Origin: Isoetes taiwanensis
Lineage: Eukaryota > Streptophyta > Lycopodiopsida > Isoetales > Isoetaceae
Length of the DNA stretch: 64,000 bases
Reading direction: 5' to 3'
Assembly: GCA_021234155.1 (NCBI GenBank)
Contig: JAJEKV010000105.1
Location: 248,001 to 312,000 of the forward strand
Below, piece by piece: positions 26,101-38,070 of this stretch. Position 1 is the stretch's first letter, and each line of letters begins with the position of its first letter. The notes under the pieces were generated by a model. That model was not told the origin of the DNA. It did no database searches and saw only the letters and a program-made list of their open reading frames with translations. Made by a program: the position numbers and the translations under genes.

Positions 26101-28052
26101 ATGGTGAAGTTATGGGAGGTGACCCCATTTTTGGAACAAATTCAGGAGATCATTGTTGCATTGTGCCATCTTGATGGGACCATTCATTTATCTGATGCCA
26201 CAACCATGCATAATATTACGCAAAGATTGGAAGTAGGGCTAGCCCACCATGGCATCCCACGAGTGTACATTGTGCATTGCTTGGGAGCGTGCATATGTAG
26301 AGACATCCGACCTTTAGGAGACAGTGAGGTAGAAGCCATTGATAACAGGGTTATTGAACTCCAACAAGTATATTGGTTCAGACTTATTCATAGGCATCAT
26401 TGTGTGAGGGCAAGATCTGGAGAGATTTTGGATGACTTTGCTTGTCATCTTTGGAGCCAACCGAGAAGAAGGGGGACAAATATAGATAGACAAGTCATGA
26501 GGTCACATCCCAGAGGATGTCATTTTCAATTGTGCACAGTGAGAGCACCTGGATAATCTGCAATTGGCAAGGTTTACATGTGCACAAAGCACACCGGCCA
26601 TGCCTTTCACTACTGCTGAGGGTTGGTCGATGCCCATGCACTCTAAGCTATTGCAAATCACTGCACAACAACTCCGAAGCATTGGGATGACCCGTGCAGC
26701 ATGGGACTATATGAGGGGGAGAGGGCCAGAGATTAGGCTAATGGTAAGCCCAATCTACTAGGTCATCTCTTGGTTTACAATGTCCAAGAGGACGTGTGGC
26801 AGTTAGCATACTGACACAAGATACTTGATAAGCATAGGTTGTCTAATGTTCTCTAATATTCTGGAATCTAGAACAATTACATTTACACGTGTTTGCTAGA
26901 GTAAGTCTAGAATAAGTTGGATACTGAATTACCGCTTTGCAGTGGGACTATAATTACACCATAATTACAGTGACACGGAGCAGGGCATTCTGGAAGCCAC
27001 AGCCACAAGAATCTTCAAATTTGGGAATATATGCATTGTAGCAGAGAAGCACGTTACACATAGTTACCTCACTTTAATGCTTCATCCTTCTTTGATAAGA
27101 TGAAAGGCAAGACTGTAGCATTTGTTGGGGGTTCTATTGCCAAGAACTTCTTTGTGCTCATATACAGGTAGTTGTCTAATGATTTAATTATAGTACCTCA
27201 TATGCAATCACTCCTTTGTGCTCATATACAGGTAGTTGTCTAATGATTTAATTATAGTACCTTGATCGGCATGAGTGTAGCCTTAGTTCCATGTCAGAAC
27301 TTTTAATTAAATCCTTTTTGTTCCTTGCATTGTTAATCATCATTGGAAAGAACTGAAGAAGGTTGTTACGGCTTAGGTCATGGCAAGGCAAAAGACAAAA
27401 CAATGGGGCAGATATTACTGGGCATAAATAAAGGGGCTCAGGCAATCTGGTAAGTGCGATCTGCTTGAAGGTTTTTTCTGTTATAGATTATCTGACATCT
27501 CGGTGCCATTCATAAAACATAAAGCAAGTACCTGTCTATCTAAATTCCTTTTCGGCAAGAACTCCTTGGCTTCCATTCCCACTCTGCCCTTCGGATTATA
27601 TTCATTTGGAGCAATGATCAATGCCACTGCGATTGGAGAAGATCGGCACAGTTTTGTATGAAGCTTTTGTCATAGTAGTCTTTGTGGTAGGTCTTATGAG
27701 CCATGATTATGGCAATGGAAGTTCTTTAATTTGCAGCTGCAAAGATGCTTATGAACATACCTTAGCTGCCATGATTTTTGAAGCAGAGCTCGGCACATTT
27801 TTACGTGAAGTTTCTATTTGCAAAAATGGAGGGAAGGTTCGTAGGCCTTTTCATGGAATGACCATTCGATCTCGTCATGTTTTACACACAACAATACGTA
27901 GGCGGCAGCATGAAGATAGACTAGGGGAGTCGGGAGTGTGGGATGGCAGACTGGGTGGAAGCAGGGAAGGTTATTTTTCACCAGCCATGGCACCCGCCCG
28001 CTGAAAATTCGGTGGACTGGTTATTGATCTTAGTGATCCAGGACGATAAAAT
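26101..28052 (+). repeat. Unidentified dispersed repeat, copy B (with 1-kb extra segment)
   Basis: The open frame 26101-26556 (LCHLDGTIHLSDATTMHNI, VGLAHHGIPRVYIVHCLGAC) continues after a stop as 26564-26761. Homology to copy A covers about 26150-26830 and 27850-28052; the 26840-27850 part is absent from copy A. The open frame is longer here than in copy A, where frameshifts break it. It could be a transposon protein or a transduplicated gene piece; function unknown. Confidence 0.6.
27150..27262 (+). repeat. 63-bp tandem duplication
   Basis: CTTTGTGCTCATATACAGGT and the next 30 bp occur twice without a visible change, 63 bp apart, inside the segment specific to copy B. Confidence 0.8.
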
Positions 28053-28198
28053 GCTGGAAGCTGCCATAAGGGCGACATCACACCATGTGCCCGACCATTA
28101 ATAAAAAAATCCCCGTCTTATTAAAATTCTCCACGTGGACAAGTTGGGCACTTAAGATGGAGTGCAGAAGGCGGGTGAGCTATGGATTCAACCTTTTG

Positions 28199-28664
28199 GT
28201 ACCAAATTGTGGAAGTTCCCGTTATATGCCGTGATTGTGCCCATAGAAGAAGGCATCAGCTACCCAGTCTTGCGTAATTACTGGCTGAAGATATGATTGA
28301 AAATTTCCTCGTGAACTCCAGATTCTTCAAAGAACCCTAACAATAAAAACCTTCAGTATCTTTTTGCAATCCACATGTATGATTTGCACCAGCACCTATG
28401 GTAGAAAATTTGATGCCTTGAGGGTAGATTTGTTTGACCTAACAAAATTATCTCCCCAACATTTTATGTTCTCTGACACACTCTCAATTCCACAAACATA
28501 GATAGTGCTTGCAAATATTGCATCAAATGTGCAGCTCCTATATGTAGCAGACCGATTAGATTTTACACCATTTCCCCCACAAATTACACTCTTTGATTCC
28601 TTCAAGCCACAGCTAATTTATAACTGGACATTACATATACTAAGCAATTTGTAGATATAAAAGA
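28199..28664 (-). pseudogene. CRINKLY4-type receptor ectodomain repeat fragment, copy 1
   Basis: The minus strand reads ISCGLKESKSVICGGNG, then FDAIFASTIYVCGI...NIKCWGDN, then GAGANHTCGLQKDTEGFYC followed by a stop and GS. The spacing of VCGI, CWG and HTCGL fits the crinkly (RCC1-like) repeats of CR4/CCR receptor kinases. An in-frame TAG replaces the Trp of the last CWG motif, and another stop follows NFLP. No kinase domain is seen. A second copy lies about 1.3 kb to the right. The family call is from motif pattern only. Confidence 0.55.
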
Positions 28665-29132
28665 AATTTTGGGACAGTTTCATCTTCCTTTTGCCTGCAT
28701 CTTTTTCGATCCAGCATGTTGCCGGAGCTTTTAGTGAGAATCTGCAGTGTCTTTCTGGATATGGTCTAATCTTGCTGGCGCTTACTAAGCGCCTTTTAGC
28801 GCCATAGTTTCTTGGTGGTTTTGAAGGTTTTTGTGATTTTTTAGAGTTTCTTGATGTTTATGGAGGCTATGACGAGTCTGTAGAGCTTTTGGCAAGTTTA
28901 TGGTGAGTTTATGGCGAGTTCATAGAGCTTTGGCGAGATTTTAGCGAATTTATGGCGAGTTTCTGGAGCTTTGGCGAGCCTGTAGAGCTTTCGGCGACGA
29001 TCTGCGAGTCTATGTAGCTTTTTGGCGATGATTTGCGAGTCGGTTATTCTTTATTGTGCTTTTGTTGCGAGTTGTGGCTACTATGGGGCTTGCATGCGGG
29101 AATGAAGCTTTGGGGTTACAGCTCTAGTCGAT

Positions 29133-29321
29133 TTTGCTCTGCCTAAAGGCTTTGATATGTATCGAACAGATAGTTTATGCTGTAAATCCTTACGATGGAA
29201 GTTCTTGTAAACGCAACTTATTCTGGCCAGTTTTGCTCTGTCTGAAGGCTTTGATGTGCATTGAACAAATATCGTATGCTGTAAATTCTTATGGAAGTTC
29301 TTGTAAACACAACTTATCTTG
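29133..29321 (+). repeat. Two tandem units of about 95 bp
   Basis: TTTTGCTCTG.CT.AAGGCTTTGAT...GTTCTTGTAAAC.CAACTTAT occurs twice in direct order. The stretch to its left (28860-29040) is a loose GGCGAGTTTATGG array. Confidence 0.75.
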
Positions 29322-29507
29322 ACTGTATTCATGTTGGAAGCCACTTTGTGATATAAGAGAAATTTTGCCCGTTTTTGCTTGGTTCATAGTAAATGCTTAA
29401 AACTTGGAACTAAAAAAGAACTGGAAATCAACAGAGAATCACCTTAATTACGACTTTAACAATCAAGGTGATTAGAGCCGAAATTTCAAGGTGGTTAAAA
29501 TTTCGGT

Positions 29508-29975
29508 ACCAAATTGTGGAAGTTCCCGTTATATGCCGTGATTGTGCCCATAGAAGGAGGCATCAGCTACCCAGTCTTGCATAATTACTGAATGAAGATA
29601 TGATTGAAAATTTCCTCGTGAACTCCACATTCTTCAAAGAACCTCAACAATAAAAACCTTCAGTATCTTTGTGCAATCCACATGTATGATTTGCACCAGC
29701 ACCTATGGCAGAAAATTTGATGCCTTGAGGGTAGATTTGTTTGACCTAACAAAATTATCTCCCCAATATTTTATGTTCTCAGACACACTCTCAATTCCAC
29801 AAACATAGTTAGTGCTTGCAAATATTGCATCAAATGTGCAGCTCCTATATGTAGCAAGCTCCTATATAGCAGACCAATTAGATTTTACACCATTTTCCCA
29901 GCACATTACACTCTTTGATTCCTTCAAGCCATAGCTAATTTATAACTGGACGTTACATATACTAAGCAATTTGTA
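29508..29975 (-). pseudogene. CRINKLY4-type receptor ectodomain repeat fragment, copy 2
   Basis: Nearly the same sequence and order as the copy at 28.2 kb. Here the first CWG motif has become YWG, a short insertion repeats the ATGTAGCAAGCTCCTATA stretch, and the Trp of the last CWG motif is a TGA stop rather than TAG. The two copies share right ends near TCTACAAATTGCT (plus-strand AGCAATTTGTAGA) and left ends near TACCAAATTGTGG, beyond which they diverge, so a defined segment of about 465 bp was duplicated. Confidence 0.55.
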
Positions 29976-30439
29976 GAAACCTCCAGAGAACAGAAAGGAA
30001 AGAAGGTAAGAATTTTAAGATTTTGGGTCTATGCCATACCCTTTTTCTTTGCTTACCTAGAATATGGCCCAAGAAGAAACAGGGGCCACCACCATAATGA
30101 ATTTTCACTGTCAAAAGCTTTAGTACAACAAAGAAACAAAACCGTTGAAGTCAAATTTTGTCTTCAATTCTTCAGATTTGGCTTCTTATGCATGATTCAA
30201 ATGGTGTGAATCACTGGGCCACCTGAACAGAAGTTTCAAGCTCTATAATAGTGTCCTCATATCTTTCTACAAGAACCTTTAATATGCAAAAATCTTTAAG
30301 GAATAAGGTACACTCGTTGATGAAGAAGGGGATTTCTCTGTTCTGATCTTCACACCATCTCCCTAAACAAGTTATATTTAATTCATCCATTATTAGAACA
30401 AACAAATTATAACATTATCTTGTATTTTAGGACTCAACA

Positions 30440-31065
30440 TGTTATTGAATGTAAGGGAGAAAAACATATACATTCTTTCCCCATTCTTGAGCCCGGTCAA
30501 GCAACTGGAAGTACTCTAAATCCTCAAAGCACTTTTGCAGTGTTGCCAATGGCTCATTGAAATAAACAGGCAGGCACACTTTGCTAAGATCCTTGATAAC
30601 ATCATCTCTGATCATGGACCACAAGCTTATAGCCTTCTGCTGCTTCTTTGGATCCAATAATTTTTTTCTGCTCTCTTAACAGGATAGCCAAACCAAAATG
30701 CTAAGAGGTAATTCAGTCGCTAATGTATCAGCTCGAAAAGAAGGACCACTATAACTTCTTGTGTATCAAAGAAGGTGTTATCTTCATCCGCAGAATCTAC
30801 TCCAGTATATGGCTGAACACTTTTATCATCAAAGTTTGTTTCACTTGCACCTAAGAGACAGCACTGACAAAACAACATAAGGGGCTTGTCCATTATTCGA
30901 GTGATTTGCAACTACAATGCTTGCATGCCTATTTTCAAACAATGAAAAAGTGTGATTGAAATTTATACCATGATCTTTCAAACTTCCAACTGCAGATCCA
31001 CCTGGAACTTGACTTCGCATCTCATCCACAACAGTGGTCTCTAGAACAGATTTTTTGACATACAA
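30440..31065 (-). pseudogene. Oxysterol-binding protein-related protein (ORP) fragment
   Basis: Three consecutive exon-like blocks of a plant ORP. Block 1 (about 31040-30970) gives LETTVVDE...VGSLKDHG with a GT donor. Block 2 (about 30851-30770) splices in after TCTCTTAG and gives ASETNFDDKSVQPYTGVDSA then DEDNTFFDTQE, the acidic linker between the PH and ORD domains. Block 3 (about 30690-30471) gives [20 protein letters not shown] and [18 protein letters not shown], the start of the sterol-binding ORD domain. Between YPVKR and KKLLDPKK the frame shifts by one base in a run of seven A on the minus strand; eight would restore it. The donor after block 2 is poor. The PH domain and the rest of the ORD, including the EQVSHHPP-type region, were not found nearby. 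Probably a decayed partial copy; a live gene with a sequencing slip is less likely because of the missing ends. Confidence 0.7.
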
Positions 31066-32991
31066 ATCACAATACTAGATTATTCATTTAGAAGCACATT
31101 GGCCGCCATACATGAAATGACTGCCACTTCTAAATGGTCAAGGTCTAAAAAGAATATTACATGATATCTCTGGCTGATACATTGTCAGATTATCTTGACA
31201 GATATCAATAGGACATCCTAATGATGGCTTCTTATATATTTTAGTCCTTGATTATCCGGAGGATTCGTCTTCTTCCTCATAGAATCAGGCACAAGGTTTT
31301 ACCAACATTTTCAACAACTCCACAAGCAGAAGGACACCCACACTTACTATAATAATATGCATGGACAAGGCGTGAATTTATTTTACACCATTTACAATGC
31401 AGAGTTAAGATTACAGCCTAGACCAAGGCCCTCAACTTGTTGATGTTGGATTGTTCCATTGAATTGGATATTTCCAAAAGGCTGATCATCATATCTACAA
31501 TGATTGATCTACCGAGAAAACCTTGATCCTATGTGGTTTAATGGATGTACACAATTATGAAACGATATAAAATTTACCCGACAAGAACCTGTGTATGCCA
31601 AATTATATGTCCTTCAAAAACTTGGTGCCGAGTTGTCCCTGTTCGCCAAGGAAAGCCAAAGCAATGCCAAGGAAGACCAAAGCAAAAGCAACTGTAGACA
31701 ACTCCATTCTGCAAAAAAACATAGCATGTAGAAATCCTGCTTCTCTGGTTTTGTTGCTTCTCCATTCAAGGGAAATCCGGACTTGGTGCGTTCAATAGAA
31801 AACAAAATGGAAAGGGGTAATTTTCTTGAGTTTTTAGAATCTATTAAGTCGTAGATTCAGAAAATAATGAATTTAATGGTCTCAATTAATTTTAGCTGAC
31901 GTGGCGCGGATAAGCTAGAATTGCAAGAATTGTTGTATGAGAGGTTAGGCAAGCTTGCTAAACACATATAACCACACGATTTTCCCTTCTTTCTAAAATC
32001 AATGGCCCAAAAAGGGTGCACTCTAGAAATACTATTTAGTAATTATAATTGGAATACAACAATCTCTTATTGTCTACCTTAGTCACTCAACAAACAATTT
32101 GACAATTGAGTGTTTTGTGAAATTTCTCGCTTGATTCACTGCTTCCTCTACATCTAATTTTCCTATTTGATCGATTTGAACCACCTCATGCTGTGAGCTT
32201 GTTTGGCTCGTTGTAGGTGTTATTTAGATCTTTCAAATAGGAAGATCAGAAATAGACTAAATCATTATCTAAAGCAACTTATACTTCTCTATCTCAATCA
32301 CTCAATAAATAAATTGACAATTGATTGCTTTATGAACATTTGCTCTAACCCATCAATGACCTTAAATTCTACATCGTAAAATTGGATCACGTGCCTTGAC
32401 TGTGAAAGTCAATATCATATTCACAAGGGTGTACGATAGCGTACAATAATAGTATATTATGTATTTGTACAATTGTATTGATTTTCATGGTTGAGACATG
32501 TTTATTCAATCCCTCTGTGGCATGCTGTACAATGGCATCTGGACCTCTAGTCCAGCCTTCTGCAACTTAGTGATTCTCTACATTTTGTTTTCTGCTATTT
32601 CTTGCATGACGTTTGAATGGTGACTGGATAATGGTGAAGTAATCAGTGTAGTGTGCTAGATCAAGTGTGAGAACATGCTCTAATTTCAAGTCCTAGTCTT
32701 GTTCGAACTTAATCCACCCATTGCATATGTAAGGCGTAATTCCGGTGGGCATAACTGGCATCAATTATACGCACTAGAGTTACGTCTCTATACAAGCAAT
32801 AGGTGGCTTAAGGCCTAAATTGGATATAGTTTAAACATTTGATTATACTCTTTTTATTATCTTTCTCAAAAATTGAAGTCTAGTTACTTATTAGGATTTA
32901 ACGCTGCATAGAACTTCAGAATCAAAAGGTTGGTTGTATAGTCAATGACACCGGACCTCTGATCAAGCCATCTTTTCTTTGGACTATATGG
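31066..32991. other. No gene recognised
   Basis: AT-rich. Short frames near 31.6 kb (SPRKAKAMPRKTKAKATVD) are Lys-rich without a known domain. A CACTCAA.AAA.AA.TTGACAATTGA block near 32.09 kb recurs near 32.30 kb. Confidence 0.5.
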
Positions 32992-33238
32992 TGTTGGAGG
33001 ATCAGGAGGAGAGAAATAGGAGGAGAGAAATGGAAACATGAGCTACTTTCCTTTCACGTTGATGTTACATATATATGATAGAGACTTCCTACCTAACTAT
33101 GATGTGACTACCTAACTAGTCTTAACATGTGATGTCCACCTACCTAGTCTCCCATGTGACTTTGACCTTTGACCATACATGTTGGACTATGTGACTAACG
33201 TCCACATAGGGTTAATATCACAACAACATGTTCCAACA
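32992..33238 (-). repeat. Copia 3' LTR, 247 bp
   Basis: Starts TGTTGGAGGATC and ends TTCCAACA in plus coordinates, so both ends carry the short inverted repeat and TG..CA. The polypurine tract lies just to the right. Its first 102 bp match 36927-37028 without a difference that I could see. Confidence 0.85.
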
Positions 33239-36200
33239 CTCTCTCTTAAACCTATGTGGACTTCAAAATTTCAGCTTACTGCAGCATGTTGCTCTCCCTT
33301 AAGCTGGAATTTCACCATCCCTAGCTGCTCCTTGAACTTACTTAGTTTGGCACTAGCCAAAGGTTTGGTAAACATATATCGCTAGTCGATGTTGTGTTGA
33401 ACGAAGAAGACAAAACCAACTCGAAGCCAAAAACCGTTCTCGTATGAAGAGAAGATGTGCATCAAGATGCTTGGTTCTTGCATGGAAAACCGGATTGAAT
33501 ACTAGTTGAATAGTACTACGATTGTCATTTGTACAATTGTGGCTTCGTATGGGAACTTTAAGATCCTTCCACAACTTCAGAACCAAAGTGCTTTTCAGAC
33601 TCCGGCTGAAAAGGGCTTTGAATTGCTTCTCGGTAGTCCGATAGAAAGCGATGGTTTGTCGCTTTGACATCAATTGAACACATTAGGCCCAAGTGAAGAC
33701 ATGATCCCCGTTGTGGACTTTCGAAAGTGTCTTCACAACCCGCATAATCGGCATCAACAAAGAGGCGGTGCAGCTATCAATTTCTAATTTTTCAGTAAAA
33801 TAATCCTTCTTATAACGTGCCCTGAAGGTAGGCCAAAGACATGCTTGGCATTTGCCTTCCAATGTAATTGTGTAGGCCTTTGCATGTACGGAAAGAAGAT
33901 TAACGCAAAACATAAATCAGGTCGTGTGCTGATCAAGTAGAGCAGACTTCCAACGAGACTTTGGTATAAAGTCTTTGTCACAAGAGTTGTCGTCTCAAGA
34001 TCAAGATGAAGCTTGGTACCTAAATTTATAGGTACCGAGACCGGTTTGGCGTTGCTCATATTCCACTTTTGAAGTATATCCGGGTATATACATTTGAGAT
34101 AAATAGATGCCATCGGCATTTGCCAAACTTCAAGCCCTAAATATAAGTGGAGCAGTCCTAGATCGGTCATATCAAATTTACATTTGAAGAGTTACCTTTG
34201 TTTGATCTATTAGTCATGTCTTTTGCTCCCCTCGTAATCAAGAGATCATCCACATAAAGAACTATGATGCAAATCTCTTGATTAGGACCACATCTAACAT
34301 AGACGTTAGTGTCTGGCACGAGCTTTGTTGAAATCCGCATGCAAAAGGAAGGCATGAATTTTCGATTCCAAGCATCTAGGGGCTTGTTTCAAGCCATATA
34401 AGCTCTTCTTCAACACGCATACTAGATGTTCTTGGCCCTTTTTAGCAAACCCTTGAGGTTGCTGCATGAAAACTTCTTCTTGTAGATTCCCATGAAGGAA
34501 TGCTCCTTTAAAATCCATGTGGAATATTGGCCAGCCTTTAGCTGCGGCCAATGCTATGATTGCCCGAGTAGAGGACAAACGCGCTACAGGGGCAAATACC
34601 TCATCATAATCAATCCCATACTTTTGTGAGTACCCCTTAGCTACAAGGCGCGCTTTATGCTTAGCTAGAGATCCATCAGCAGCAAATTTAGTTTTGAAAA
34701 CCCATTTGCAACCTATAGCATGCTTACCTGGAGGTAGCGGGATCAATTCCCATGTTTCTTGCTTGTCAAGCATATTGATCTCCTCTTGCATGGCAGTTCT
34801 CCAATGGTCAGCCTTGCATGCATCTTCAAAATGTATAGGATCATGAGTGTCATACACAATCTTGGCCATTAAAGCCATGTTGCATTGTGGACCTTTCTGC
34901 ATGTTGTTTATCCTAGCTGATCTCCTCAAGGCCACTTGAGGCGCAGCTAGAGTACTTTGAGCAGAGCTTTCTAACTCTTCTAAAGTCTCCTCGACATGAT
35001 GTTTGAGGTGTTTCAAGTTTGAAAAGATCATACCGTGGAGGTAATCCTACCTCGGATCCCTGGAGAGGTTCTTTGGCTGAACTTCCCTGAATCTTCAAAC
35101 CAAGATTCCAAAATGTCTTTCGTTCCCCTTTGCTCTTCCAAAATGTCTTCTGCCCCGCCCTTGCTCTTCTTGTGTCTGCGAATATCAGCCAATAGAGGAA
35201 ATACTTGCAAAGTTGATGAATGTGGCTCTTCTTGTACATTACCGATTGGCGAAGTGATTGACCAATCCTGGTCAAACAAGGAAGCATCACTGATATCCCA
35301 AGGTACGTCATCATTGTACCGTGCATGTTCAACAAAGTGAACAGACCTGCTGAGGAACATCTTCCTTTTTATAGGATCATATAGCTTGTAGGCATCATGT
35401 TGAGGCGGATAGCCTACAAAAATTGCCTTGACTAATCTATCATGCGTCTTACCCAATTTCTTAACCTCCTCCAAGGATAAAGTGGCATACGCCAGACATC
35501 CAAATGTCCTCAAGTGTGACAGATCTGGTTTTTCGCCATATAGAGCTTCATAAGGTGTCATATCTGCAACAGCCTTAGTGAGAGCCCTGTTCATGATGTA
35601 GACTGCAGTATTAACAGCCTCCGCCCAAAAAGATTTTGGTAGACTTGCATGGGCAGTCATAGATCTTGCCAAATCTAAGATGATGCGATTTCTTCTCTCC
35701 GCTACCCCATTTCCGCCTTGAATTGGATGAGAGAAACCATCCCCTAACTGGACTTCACCTTTCTGCTCATTATGTAGGTGCTGGAATACAGCAGAATCCC
35801 CGGACATGTGATTTGTGGCACCTGAATCAAGTATCCAGTGCCCTTGTGGAATGCCCGTGTGAACTGCCATGCAAAGAGACTCTGCATTAGATTCTAAGAT
35901 CTCAGTGCAAGCTGCCAAATTGGATTTTTCAGATTTTGCTTCGCTCTCGGATGCGCTTGCCTTCTTTTGCCTGGCATCCTTAGCATCTTTCCTTTGCTTA
36001 GCATGGCAATCCTTTGCAATATGCCCCAACTTGTGACAATAATAGCATTCGATTGCTCTTCTACTTGAATTCTTTGTAGAATTTTTTGCTTTATGGTCTG
36101 AAACCAAAGCCTTTCACCTAGTATTCCAGCCCCATTGCTCTTGAGGGCCTTGATGTGAGACTCCTCTTGAATTAGCATTCCCTTAACTTCAAGGAAATCA

Positions 36201-36926
36201 GGCTCCTTAGCATGTCGGATTTGGGAAGATAACATGGCATACTCAAGAGGGAGATTGATCAAAATGCATTGGATGAGATCCAGATCTTCCATCTTTCCTC
36301 CCGCAGCAACAAGCTCCAATCTTAGAGCTTCCATTTTCTCCAAATATTCAGTCATATTTGAAGAAGAAGTCAGCAAAGTTGTCTCAATCTTTTTCTTGAT
36401 GACAAGCTGAGTTGAGAGACCAGTGTAGGCATACGAGTTCTCCAACTATTTCCATGCTTCTTTGAAACTAGATAACGGCCTGAGCCTAATCCTTATAGAA
36501 GGGGATACAAGGAGTTTAAGATAGGTTAGAGCCCTCCTATCTAACTCAGTGGACTTGGCATCTTTTGCCTTATCCCAAGCAGGATCAAAAACAGCCCAAG
36601 ATTGTTAGTGATCATAAAATTCTCAAAAAAGTCTGCCCAAATATACCAATTGCTTGGGGTGAGCATGGGATCTTTGGAAAATTTGAAAGGATCCATGAGA
36701 TTCAAACTGGTATAGCTGAATCTAGAATAAAAAAACAGAAATATCCTTCAACCACCTTCAAATCACACTGAAATGGATTTGGGGCTTCACCCAAAGACTT
36801 CAAGAACAACCTGCAGCAAGCAAACAATTGACCTTCTGTGATTCTACTCCTCCTCCTTGCAGCAAAGTAGTGAGAATCCACTCACTATAGATCAATCCTG
36901 ATCTAAGCCCCTTGGCTCTGATACCA

Positions 36927-37028
36927 TGTTGGAGGATCAGGAGGAGAGAAATAGGAGGAGAGAAATGGAAACATGAGCTACTTTCCTTTCACGTTGATGT
37001 TACATATATATGATAGAGACTTCCTACC
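36927..37028 (-). repeat. Copia 5' LTR, truncated (102 bp left)
   Basis: Same sequence as 32992-33093; similarity stops after CTTCCTACCT and unrelated sequence follows. The outer 145 bp of this LTR are gone, removing the target-site comparison on this side. Confidence 0.8.
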
Positions 37029-37619
37029 TGAATTGAAGACGACAGACCTCCATGCTCATGTTCTTCTTCTGCATGGTAGGACAGTGAGAAGCATATAACA
37101 TCCATGCTGTCAGTAGGGTGTGGGTAATCCAAAATCGCAAGAAAACCCTTATTGAAATCAAACTAAGAAAACGAAACCTAATTTTTAGGTAATCAGAAAG
37201 TTATTCCGGTGGTTAAAATCCCCATAACCTTAGATAAAGAAGCCTGAAACAAAAATCCAAAAAGTTTTCCACTTGCGGGAAAACCAAATTTAAACAATAG
37301 ATATCAATGTTTAATATTTATCAAAATGCCATTTGGAATTTTTACGCACCCTCTTCTTCAAAAGAAGCATTCTTTTCCGTCATCATTCCTCAAGAGTTCT
37401 TGAACATGCTATGAATCTTCCACAAGAAAGAATCAGCAATTCCTCAAAGGATTCCTCAATAATATTGAGAGCTTTTTGTGTAATTGGAGGGAAAACTATG
37501 TTGGGTCTAAGACTCAAGGTAGTAATTTTTAAAATTATAGGGCCATTTCGAGGAGGAAAAAAAAAAAAAAGAAGCCAAACTAAGGCATTTTGCTAATTTT
37601 CCTAACAATCTAAGGCCCT

Positions 37620-37780
37620 TGATACGGTGATTACTTAAAGGGAAATTTACCAAAGTAACCTTAATTGTTGACTTAATTCCCAAAAAGCCCATCGTATTTT
37701 TAAAATTCCCAAAATGCCTTTAAATCTTAAATATTTTCCCAAACAGCCCCGTATATTTAAAAATCACTGAAAAGCATGCA
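37620..37780 (+). repeat. Left arm of a 5-kb-spaced inverted repeat
   Basis: Contains AACCTTAATTGTTGACTTAA, TTCCCAAAAAGCCC and ATATTTAAAAATCACTG. Its reverse complement is found at 42720-42857 with clear but imperfect identity. It could be one terminal arm of a DNA transposon into which the LTR element inserted, or one of two separate MITE copies. Confidence 0.55.
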
Positions 37781-37879
37781 CATGATCATTCTTTACAGGG
37801 CTTTAAATTCTTGGCTTCTTGACGCTAGAGATAAGCCTATCATTCCAATGCTAGAAATTATTCGAAGACAACTAGCTGA

Positions 37880-38035
37880 ATGCTTTTACAAGAATCGTGT
37901 TGAAGGAATAGAATAGAATAGAATAGTTTTTTTAACGTCCACGGAGACCAATAGGTCATGGGACCCATACAATGGGCTAGTACAATCATTACTACTAGGA
38001 TTAAAAAACCCCTGCCTCGAAAGGGCATCTTGTGG
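37880..38035 (-). mobile_element. 5'-truncated LINE 3' end with pentamer tail
   Basis: The plus strand has GAATA repeated four times and then TTTTTTTAACGTCCACGGAG, followed by a block like the 3' end of the 21-kb LINE (GGAGGC...CCTATGAGCC versus GGAGACCAATAGGTCATGGG). It is therefore a short dead-on-arrival LINE copy of about 130 bp with a (TATTC)n tail on its own strand. Confidence 0.5.
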
Positions 38036-38070
38036 AGAAGCTGCTACATATGCTCAATGACATATTACAA

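Larger units (their letters stand above)
32992..37028 (-). mobile_element. Ty1-copia LTR retrotransposon, minus strand, deleted and 5'-truncated
   Basis: Parts on the minus strand: partial 5' LTR 37028-36927; primer-binding site TGGTATCAGAGCCAAGG next to it (initiator-Met tRNA type); gag from ATG at 36696 with CYYCHKLGHIAKDCH at about 36.04 kb; protease HWILDSGATNHMSGD at 35.83 kb; integrase tail GNGVAERRNRIILDLARSM and EALYGEKPDLSHLRTFGCLA; RT ETWELIPLPPG...CKWVFKTK, ARLVAKGYSQ, FHMDFKGAFLHG, LYVDDLLI; RNase H end RTKHLDAHLLFIRE at 33.45 kb; purine tract AAGAGAGAG; 3' LTR 33238-32992. The integrase zinc-binding and most of the catalytic core are missing: protease residues run straight into GGNGVAERRNR without losing frame. 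Several other frameshifts occur (gag near 36.58 and 36.11 kb, RT near 34.35 kb). It cannot move on its own. Confidence 0.9.
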
